DNA of 22,653 nt, taken from positions 1 to 22,653 of the forward strand of contig CAIQLE010000206.1 of assembly GCA_903872555.1 (NCBI GenBank), in the 5' to 3' direction. Below, piece after piece: positions 14,707-22,653 of this stretch; within the stretch, counting starts at the first letter, position 1; every line of letters begins with the position of its first letter. Source of the DNA: an uncultured bacterium. GTDB lineage: Bacteria; Pseudomonadota; Gammaproteobacteria; Burkholderiales; Burkholderiaceae_D. The position numbers and the translations under genes were made by a program. The notes below the pieces were generated by a model that saw nothing but the letters and a program-made list of their open reading frames with translations, made no database searches and was not told the origin of the DNA.

Positions 14707-16500
14707 GTGATCCCGCAAAGCTTTATTCAGGATCTGCTCAACCGTGTCGATATCGTCGACGTGGTGGGACGCTATGTGCAGCTGAAAAAAGGTGGCGCCA
14801 ACTTTGGCGGCCTGTGTCCCTTTCATAACGAAAAATCTCCCAGCTTTACCGTCAGTCCGACCAAACAGTTTTATCACTGCTTTGGTTGCGGAGCACATGG
14901 CACAGCGATTAGTTTTTTAATGGAGTACTCCGGCGTCGGTTTTGTTGAAGCCGTCAAAGATCTGGCTCAGGGCGTCGGCATGACCGTGCCTGAACAGGAA
15001 GACCGTTTGCCTCCTGCGCAGCGGGCGGAAATGCAATCTAAAAGTCTGGCCTTGTCCGAGGCAATGACACAGTCCTGCAACTATTACCGTCAACAATTAC
15101 GCAGTGCGCGCACAGCGATCGATTATCTGAAAAACCGTGGTTTGACAGGTGAAGTTGCTGCGAAATTCTGGATAGGCTACGCACCCGAAGGCTGGGACAG
15201 TTTGCGCAATGTATTTGCCGATTACGAGCTGGAAGCGCTGGTTGAGGCTGGCCTCGTGATAGATCGCAGCGAAGAAGAAGGTGGCGCTCGCAAACGCTAT
15301 GACCGCTTTCGCGATCGCATCATGTTCCCGATCCGGAACACCAAAGGGCAGGTAATCGGTTTTGGCGGGCGGGTGATGGGCGCGGGCGAACCCAAGTATC
15401 TGAATTCACCCGAAACACCCTTGTTTCAAAAAGGTAGCGAGCTGTATGGTTTGTTCGAAGCGCGTCAGGCGATTCGTGATCAGGGCTATGTGCTGGTGAC
15501 CGAAGGTTATATGGATGTGGTGGCCCTCGCGCAGTTTGGATTCGAGCAGGCAGTTGCGACCTTGGGCACCGCATGTACGCCAGTGCATGTGCAAAAATTA
15601 TTGCGTCAGACAGATCAGGTGATTTTTAGTTTTGATGGTGATGCCGCAGGCCGGCGCGCAGCACGTCGCGCACTGGAAGCTTGCTTGCCTCATGCAACAG
15701 ACAACCGCACACTGAAATTTTTATTCTTGCCGACTGAGCATGATCCTGACAGCTTCATTCGTGAAAATGGCACAGAGGCATTCGAGCGCATGGTGCATCA
15801 AGCGACACCCTTGTCGCAGTTTCTGATCAGTGAAGTCACCGAAGGGAAAGACCTGAGCACGGCAGAAGGTCGTGCCCGCGCTCAGTTCGATGCCAAGCCC
15901 TTGCTGCAAGCGATGCCACCATCGGCCTTGCGTCTGCAATTACTGCGACAGCTAGGTCAGGTGACGGAGAGCAGCGTGCAAGAGATGGAGTCGCTGTTCG
16001 AGCTGGCCAAACCTGCGGCCAGAAGTAAATCAGCACCGGCTGCGGTCAGGCGCAAAGCACCGGCCGAACTGGAGCGTCAGGTTTTAAGAATTTTGATTGC
16101 CAATCCCATGCTGGCGGGAGATCTGGATGCAGAAGCGCTGGACATGATCAGCCGTACCGCCCCCGATCAGGGCGAGATGCTGGGTGCGGTAGTGCGCGCT
16201 GCGCAGGGCATAACTGGCGAAGCCAGTTTTGCCAGTTTGTCAGAAGCTTTGCGCGAGCAGGGCGCCGATCTGGATAAGCTGATAGCAGAAATTGCCGCTG
16301 AACCTGCGTCTGATCCTGTGTTTGCAAGGCGTGAACTGGCCGGCGCTGTGCGTCAGGCCACCATGAGAATTCTCAAGGCCGAGCAAGACAGGCTGGCTGC
16401 CGGGGGTTTGCCGGACGACGACGCCAAGCTCCGTTACAGAGAGATTTCAGTCAAGCTCGATAAACTTCGCGCTGCGGCTGAAAAAGAAACTGAAGAGTAA
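14707..16500 (+). CDS. dnaG: DNA primase DnaG
   Basis: DnaG makes the RNA primers for lagging-strand synthesis and is recruited by the DnaB helicase. The 597-residue product has the CHC2 zinc-binding domain (Cys37, His40, Cys58, Cys61), the RNA polymerase core with EPKYLNSPETPLFQKG, and the TOPRIM motifs LVTEGYMD with Glu266 and FDGDAAG with Asp310 and Asp312. The C-terminal helicase-binding domain covers about 450-597. The start is the GTG at 14707, chosen because VIPQSFIQDLLNRVDIVDVV aligns with the usual N-terminus; no ATG is available and there is no clear Shine-Dalgarno site, consistent with the low DnaG level known in E. coli. It follows yqeY by 34 nt with no promoter seen. Confidence 0.98.
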   Translation: MIPQSFIQDLLNRVDIVDVVGRYVQLKKGGANFGGLCPFHNEKSPSFTVSPTKQFYHCFGCGAHGTAISFLMEYSGVGFVEAVKDLAQGVGMTVPEQEDRLPPAQRAEMQSKSLALSEAMTQSCNYYRQQLRSARTAIDYLKNRGLTGEVAAKFWIGYAPEGWDSLRNVFADYELEALVEAGLVIDRSEEEGGARKRYDRFRDRIMFPIRNTKGQVIGFGGRVMGAGEPKYLNSPETPLFQKGSELYGLFEARQAIRDQGYVLVTEGYMDVVALAQFGFEQAVATLGTACTPVHVQKLLRQTDQVIFSFDGDAAGRRAARRALEACLPHATDNRTLKFLFLPTEHDPDSFIRENGTEAFERMVHQATPLSQFLISEVTEGKDLSTAEGRARAQFDAKPLLQAMPPSALRLQLLRQLGQVTESSVQEMESLFELAKPAARSKSAPAAVRRKAPAELERQVLRILIANPMLAGDLDAEALDMISRTAPDQGEMLGAVVRAAQGITGEASFASLSEALREQGADLDKLIAEIAAEPASDPVFARRELAGAVRQATMRILKAEQDRLAAGGLPDDDAKLRYREISVKLDKLRAAAEKETEE

Positions 16501-16640
16501 ATTTTTTTTAGCGCAAGCATGAATTCAGCTCTGGAAAATTCCTGAAGCAGACCCATATGTACTTGTCCCTAGAAGATTGCCAGTTAGGTATTTTCCTAGG
16601 GCTAGGGAAAGCTTTCCTATAAGGTAATTTAGTGTGCCTG

Positions 16641-16649
16641 TGGTATACT
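16641..16649 (+). promoter_or_regulatory. rpoD: Extended -10 promoter upstream of rpoD
   Basis: TGG followed by TATACT (16644-16649) matches an extended -10. No good -35 is seen at 16-18 bp. Transcription from here would give an rpoD leader of about 200 nt containing the repeats described nearby. Confidence 0.45.
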
Positions 16650-16704
16650 TGAAGGCTTTTCTATTCAATGCCTTACAGAGATTTACTGACAGTTTTATTG
16701 TGTT

Positions 16705-16776
16705 GACCCTGCCGGACAGGCGGCCACCAAGACACGGCAGAAAATAGCGTCGCCAAAGCTGCGACCCTGCCGACAG
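16705..16776 (+). repeat. Imperfect direct repeat in the rpoD leader
   Basis: GACCCTGCCGGACAG (16705-16719) recurs as GACCCTGCCGACAG (16763-16776) with one base missing. GGCCACCA also occurs twice, at 16722-16729 and 16796-16803, in the same order relative to the first repeat, so the region looks like two diverged copies of one element. Confidence 0.5.
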
Positions 16777-16853
16777 AGAGCTGAATATCAGCGCCGGCCA
16801 CCACTCTGGTTCCTTATGCAGTATCAGAACATTCCCTATGGTGGACAGATTCC

Positions 16854-19562
<2,709 letters not shown>

Positions 19563-19575
19563 TACAACAGCACTC

Positions 19576-19612
19576 CTATGGCGAGACTTCAGGGTCTCGC
19601 CATAGTCTTGTC
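19576..19612 (+). terminator. rpoD terminator
   Basis: CTATGGCGAGAC (19576-19587) and GTCTCGCCATAG (19594-19605) form a perfect 12-bp stem with a TTCAGG loop, followed by a T-containing tail (TCTTGTC). It starts 13 nt after the rpoD stop. Confidence 0.85.
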
Positions 19613-19652
19613 TGCACGCTAAAATACGTGCGTAATTGACAGCAAAAGTTTC

Positions 19653-19731
<79 letters not shown>

Positions 19732-19736
19732 GTATC

Positions 19737-19773
19737 AAGCAAAGGCTTACGCGCAAGCGTAGGTCTTTGCTTT
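19737..19773 (+). terminator. Terminator after the tRNA
   Basis: A 15-16 bp stem (two G-U pairs) closed by a GCAA tetraloop (19753-19756) runs from 19737 to 19772, starting six bases after the CCA, and is followed by only two or three T. It may terminate imperfectly, or serve 3' processing of the tRNA. Confidence 0.7.
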
Positions 19774-19818
19774 ATGTCTTACTCAAACGGCTAGTCTTCG
19801 AATCTTTAGGAGTTCAGC

Positions 19819-20229
19819 ATGACGACTAAGATTAATATCGATTCGTTGGCTAATGCCATTGATCGTCTGAGAGAAGGCCTGAATCGCTATCACTTAGATA
19901 TTAGTGATATTCAAATTCGTGACGGTCTGGTTCAGAGATTCGAATTCACCTACGAACTGACTCACAAGACCTTGAAGCGGTATCTTGAGTTGAATTCGGC
20001 TAATCCACTTGAATTTGATCAGATGGCATTCGCCGATCTGATTCGTTCTGGTAGTGAAAAGGGTTTGCTATTGCAAGACTGGACGCAATGGAAAAAATTT
20101 CGTGAGATGCGAGGCTCTACCAGTCATGCATATGACGAATCTATTGCTTTGAAGGTCGTAGCGGGCATCCCTGAATTTCTTAAAGAAGCAGAATTTTTGC
20201 TTCATCAAATCAACAGTCGAATGAAATAA
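19819..20229 (+). CDS. hepT: HepT-like HEPN toxin (HI0074-family nucleotidyltransferase-associated protein)
   Basis: The 136-residue, mainly helical product belongs to the HI0074 / HepT group of HEPN proteins, the partner of a minimal nucleotidyltransferase. Family knowledge: in HEPN-MNT toxin-antitoxin systems the HEPN protein is an RNase toxin whose active site is R-X4-6-H, and MntA inactivates it by adding AMP to a nearby tyrosine (R-X4-H-X-Y). That motif is intact here: Arg98, His103 and Tyr105 in RGSTSHAY. Other conserved stretches are GLVQRFEFTYELTHKTLKRY (36-55) and the W-T-Q-W-K-K segment before the active site. The ATG has a strong AGGAG (19808-19812) six bases upstream. It overlaps mntA by one base (TAATG). 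G+C in 19861-20220 is 153 of 360 by my count, about 43%, clearly below nearby rpoD, suggesting acquisition. Some HI0074-type pairs have not been tested as toxins. Confidence 0.9.
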   Translation: MTTKINIDSLANAIDRLREGLNRYHLDISDIQIRDGLVQRFEFTYELTHKTLKRYLELNSANPLEFDQMAFADLIRSGSEKGLLLQDWTQWKKFREMRGSTSHAYDESIALKVVAGIPEFLKEAEFLLHQINSRMK

Positions 20230-20534
20230 TGCCTAAGCCTGACATTGCCCTAAGTGATGCTGAATGGCTGATTGTGCAGAACATCCTCAATTCAGCGTTT
20301 CCCCATGCCAGAGTATGGGCATTTGGTTCGCGCGCACGAAAAACACAAAAACCTTATTCCGATCTTGATTTGGCTGTGATTGCAGATCAGGCGCTTGAAT
20401 TATCCCAGTTGGCATCTGTATCAGAGGAATTTTCAGCCTCAGATCTTCCCTGGAAAGTAGATGTGATCGACTGGTTTAGTATCAGCGATGATTTTCGAAA
20501 AATAATTGAGGCTGAAAAAGTGATTCTTCAGTAA
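20229..20534 (+). CDS. mntA: MntA-like minimal nucleotidyltransferase (antitoxin of HEPN-MNT pair)
   Basis: A 101-residue minimal nucleotidyltransferase of the HI0073/MntA type. The catalytic signature G-S-X10-D-X-D is exact: Gly33-Ser34, ten residues, then Asp45 and Asp47 in FGSRARKTQKPYSDLDLAVI, with the probable third carboxylate Asp78 in WKVDVIDW. Family knowledge: MntA uses ATP to (oligo)AMPylate the tyrosine of the HEPN toxin and thereby neutralises it. All residues needed for this are present, so the pair looks functional. The start codon shares its A with the hepT stop codon (TAATG), so translation is coupled, as expected where the antitoxin must keep pace with the toxin. The stop codon lies inside the stem of a strong terminator. 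Confidence 0.91.
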   Translation: MPKPDIALSDAEWLIVQNILNSAFPHARVWAFGSRARKTQKPYSDLDLAVIADQALELSQLASVSEEFSASDLPWKVDVIDWFSISDDFRKIIEAEKVILQ

Positions 20535-20569
20535 AAAATATAGCCACACTAAGGTGGCTATATTTTTTT
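20533..20569. terminator. Bidirectional rho-independent terminator
   Basis: A perfect 15-bp stem (20533-20547 with 20554-20568) around the loop ACTAAG has GCCAC/GTGGC at its top, an A-run on the left and a seven-T run (20563-20569) on the right. It serves mntA and, read on the other strand, the convergent nitroreductase gene. It includes the last two bases of the mntA stop codon. Confidence 0.93.
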
Positions 20570-20591
20570 AAGGCGGATAACTCGCCAGAGC

Positions 20592-21206
20592 TTAGATCAC
20601 GCTGACAACGTCCGCAACAGCGCGACGGACCTTGCGTGGCCAGTTGCCTTCAGCTGCTTTGCCGACTGCGATCAGCATGACTGGGATTTCATCTTCTGAC
20701 AGATGCAGTTCTTTTGCCACGGCTGCAGGATCAAAACCAATCATCGCACCCGAAACCAGACCCATGTCATGCGCTGCATACATCAGTGTCATGGCAGCCA
20801 GTGAGCCGGAACGAATCGCTTCGTCGCGCTGGAAAGCCTGATTGCCAGCATACATACCATTACACATACCGATCCAGCCATCAAAGGCCGCCTGATCCAG
20901 TGCGCCTGCATCTAGCATAGGCTTGATCAAGGCTGGCAGGGCTTCATTGCCTTTCATTTTGCCAATGATGGCAAAAGTGACAGCAGCTTCAGAAACCTTA
21001 GGCTGGTTATAAGCAGCGGCTTTGAGCGCGGCTTTCTTTTCAGGCGATTTCACCGCGATGACGCGATAGTTCTGCATATTGAATGAAGTCGGTGTTTCAT
21101 TCGTCAGCGCGACCAGTTCATGAATCTCTGCATCGCTCATGACATGCGTTGTATCAAAATTATTGGCCGATGTTCTGCCCTTGATTGCGTCTGTAATTCC
21201 TGACAT
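20592..21206 (-). CDS. Nitroreductase-family FMN-dependent oxidoreductase
   Basis: The 204-residue product fits the small NADH/NADPH-dependent FMN nitroreductase family, which reduces nitro-compounds, quinones or similar electrophiles. Visible features: IKGRTSANNFD near the N-terminus, containing the Arg that contacts the FMN phosphate, ETPTSFNMQNYRVIAVKSPEKK (the conserved S-x-x-N-x-Q-x-x-R flavin motif, residues about 38-60), AAMTLMYAAHDMGLVSGAMIGFDP, and IPVMLIAVGK near the C-terminus. Length is typical. GAGGA upstream of the ATG supports the start. It is convergent with hepT-mntA and shares their terminator. The substrate cannot be told from sequence; the upstream gap is shared with the divergent transporter gene. 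Confidence 0.9.
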   Translation of the reverse strand: MSGITDAIKGRTSANNFDTTHVMSDAEIHELVALTNETPTSFNMQNYRVIAVKSPEKKAALKAAAYNQPKVSEAAVTFAIIGKMKGNEALPALIKPMLDAGALDQAAFDGWIGMCNGMYAGNQAFQRDEAIRSGSLAAMTLMYAAHDMGLVSGAMIGFDPAAVAKELHLSEDEIPVMLIAVGKAAEGNWPRKVRRAVADVVSVI

Positions 21207-21508
21207 TGTTTTTTTCCTCGTGAAATGATGATGATTTTTTTGGTTGAAATTCGCTTGCCATTTAAGCTACATGGCGAGGTTGGGATTCCTGATGAATGCT
21301 GCTCTGAGTCCTGCGCAGAGATTGCATGACTGATATCTTAAATTCTGAGAATACCAAAAAGATATGAGCACTAAGCAGACAACAAAGTCTAACATCTCTT
21401 GCCGCTTGAAAATGCATTCAGCCTTGAGAAAAGGGCTTGATGGTAAAGTAAATAAAATAAATAAATTAAATAAAAACAAACTTAAATAATCATAAAGCGA
21501 GACGCGCC
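21207..21508. other. 302-nt divergent intergenic region with AT-rich tract
   Basis: No gene is seen. It contains the nitroreductase ribosome site at one end and, at 21449-21490, a 42-nt tract that is A or T except for two C residues, built of repeated TAAA/TAAATAAA-like units. The tract lies just upstream of the transporter ATG, whose Shine-Dalgarno site is weak. Likely holds both promoters, but no hexamer pair can be picked with confidence. Confidence 0.55.
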
Positions 21509-22653
21509 ATGCAAACCGAACTCCCCTTTCAGGCTGATGATGACAATTCAGGCAATTCAGGCAAGTCAGCTGCCACTGGCAGTAACTCAGCGTCCAAAGT
21601 GCTGCTGGCCAGTCTGATAGGCACGGCGATCGAGTATTTTGATTTTTATATTTATGCGACGGCCGCTGTGCTGGTCTTCCCTGGCTTATTTTTTCCTTCA
21701 TCCGATCCGACTGCCGCCACCTTACAGTCACTAGCTACCTTCGGCATTGCATTCCTTGCGCGGCCTGTGGGTTCGGCAGTGTTTGGCCATTTTGGTGATC
21801 GTATCGGACGCAAGAACAGTCTGGTGGCCTCGCTGCTGACGATGGGCATCTCAACGGTGGCCATCGGCCTGTTACCTACCTATGCAGCGATAGGGACGCT
21901 CGCGCCGCTCTTGCTCGCGCTGTGTCGTTTCGGTCAGGGACTGGGTCTGGGTGGTGAATGGGGCGGGGCGGTTTTGCTGGCAACTGAAAATGCGCCTGAG
22001 GGCAAACGTGCCTGGTTTGGTATGTTTCCCCAGCTCGGCGCTCCCATAGGTTTCTTTGCATCCGGTTCTCTGTTTTTGTTATTGAGTGAAGTGCTGACGG
22101 AAGCGCAGTTCATCAGTTATGGCTGGCGTATTCCTTTTCTTGCCAGCGCATTACTGGTGATCATCGGGCTCTATGTCAGACTGAATATCTCTGAAACACC
22201 CGAATTTCAAAAGGTTCTGGAAAAAGATACACGCGTCAAAGCCCCTATCGTGAGTGTGCTCGTCACGCATGGCCGTACGCTCGCCATCGGTACCGTGATC
22301 GCAGTATCTACCTATGTGCTGTTTTATCTGATGACGGTATTTGCTTTAAGTTGGGGAACGACAGCACTGGGCTACACGCGCAGAGAATTTTTGCTGCTGC
22401 AATTGATTGCCGTGATATTTCTTGGATTGACCATACCCGTTTCAGCTTTGCTTGCAGATCGCTATGGCAGACGTTACGCCCTGATGGGTGCATCAATTGC
22501 AGTGGCATGCTTTGGTCTGGTGATGGCACCGATGTTTGAATCAGGCAATGTGATGTGGGTACTGCTCTTTCTTTCTACAGGGCTGGGTCTGATGGGTTTT
22601 ACCTACGGGCCCTTGGGTACCATGCTCTCAGAATTATTTCCGGCTGAAGTGCG
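21509..22653 (+). CDS. MFS transporter, metabolite:H+ symporter (MHS) family, partial
   Basis: An inner-membrane proton symporter of the major facilitator superfamily. The first 381 codons are present and the frame is open at the right edge. The MHS signature is clear: GTAIEYFDFYIYATAAVLVF (38-57), the MFS loop 2-3 motif GHFGDRIGRKNSL (93-105), and RFGQGLGLGGEWGGAVLLA (140-158). The second-half repeat of the loop motif is LADRYGRRYALMG (315-327), followed by FTYGPLGTMLSELFPAEV. Relatives carry alpha-ketoglutarate, shikimate, proline/betaine or citrate, and the substrate here cannot be chosen. The first 30 residues are polar and include a short NSG repeat from a 9-bp tandem repeat (21544-21561). 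The ATG at 21509 is the earliest sensible start; the Shine-Dalgarno site is weak. Confidence 0.93.
   Translation, partial: MQTELPFQADDDNSGNSGKSAATGSNSASKVLLASLIGTAIEYFDFYIYATAAVLVFPGLFFPSSDPTAATLQSLATFGIAFLARPVGSAVFGHFGDRIGRKNSLVASLLTMGISTVAIGLLPTYAAIGTLAPLLLALCRFGQGLGLGGEWGGAVLLATENAPEGKRAWFGMFPQLGAPIGFFASGSLFLLLSEVLTEAQFISYGWRIPFLASALLVIIGLYVRLNISETPEFQKVLEKDTRVKAPIVSVLVTHGRTLAIGTVIAVSTYVLFYLMTVFALSWGTTALGYTRREFLLLQLIAVIFLGLTIPVSALLADRYGRRYALMGASIAVACFGLVMAPMFESGNVMWVLLFLSTGLGLMGFTYGPLGTMLSELFPAEV

Larger units (their letters stand above)
16501..16853 (+). other. 353-nt non-coding region between dnaG and rpoD
   Basis: No convincing gene is seen. It holds an eight-T run right after the dnaG stop without a hairpin, a 12-bp palindrome GGAAAGCTTTCC next to an imperfect CCTAG/CTAGG inverted repeat around 16592-16620, an extended -10 (16641-16649), and a G+C-rich segment with imperfect direct repeats (16705-16803). 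It probably contains the main rpoD promoter and a long 5' leader of about 200 nt. Confidence 0.6.

Noticed and set aside
16501..16515. Eight-T run after dnaG as a terminator
   Set aside because: No stable hairpin precedes it; the upstream bases are A-rich and unpaired.
19636..19641. Perfect TTGACA -35 hexamer just before the tRNA
   Set aside because: At 17 bp spacing the -10 would be CTAGCT inside the tRNA, and transcription would start within it. Probably chance; a TAAAAT at 19620-19625 is a better -10 for the tRNA but lacks a -35.

Overview
The window is about 22.6 kb of chromosomal DNA from a betaproteobacterium, most likely Burkholderiales and probably close to Oxalobacteraceae. This placement is inferred from the protein sequences and from neighbourhoods such as tsaE-amiC-mutL, plsY/tsaD and rpsU-yqeY-dnaG-rpoD, not from a marker-gene search. 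Nearly all of it is ordinary, densely packed core genome. I see no insertion sequence, prophage, CRISPR array or integrase of mobile type (the one tyrosine recombinase is chromosomal XerD).

Layout. 1-3251: the 5' part of mutL (minus, running off the left edge), a DedA-family membrane protein (plus), then amiC and tsaE (minus; the end of tsaE overlaps the start of amiC). 3300-4394: queG, divergent from tsaE. 4519-7389: a TRAP-transporter operon, dctP-dctQ-dctM. 7414-8819: an O6-methylguanine-DNA methyltransferase gene translationally joined to xerD. 8865-9470: plsY, convergent with tsaD (9572-10597, minus). 10700-11578: a membrane-tailed PP2C phosphatase (minus), divergent from ybiB (11660-12619), which overlaps a BaiN/HI0933-type flavoprotein gene by 4 nt. 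13926-19562: the macromolecular-synthesis cluster rpsU-yqeY-dnaG-rpoD. 19653-19731: a CAU-anticodon tRNA, best read as tRNA-Ile2. 19819-20534: a two-gene HepT/MntA (HEPN-MNT) toxin-antitoxin module. 20592-21206: a nitroreductase-family gene (minus). 21509 to the right edge: a metabolite:H+ symporter (MFS, MHS family), truncated by the window.

How the genes work together. tsaE and tsaD serve t6A tRNA modification, queG makes queuosine, and the tRNA-Ile2 needs lysidine to read AUA, so tRNA decoding is a recurring theme. rpsU, dnaG and rpoD link translation, replication priming and transcription initiation. mutL, ogt and xerD are genome-maintenance genes. dctPQM and the MHS protein import organic acids or similar solutes.

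Most distinctive parts. (1) RpoD is 902 residues long. It has a Lys/Ala/Pro tail of about 185 residues with no acidic residue in the first 150, and a nearly pure Asp/Glu run inside the non-conserved region. (2) The HepT/MntA module has all expected catalytic motifs, lower G+C than its neighbours, and sits directly downstream of the tRNA-Ile2 gene with no obvious promoter of its own. (3) mutL has a perfect -10 box six bases upstream of its ATG and no Shine-Dalgarno site, suggesting a leaderless mRNA. No wholly new system is proven here; the RpoD architecture and the tRNA/HepT-MntA neighbourhood are the best leads.
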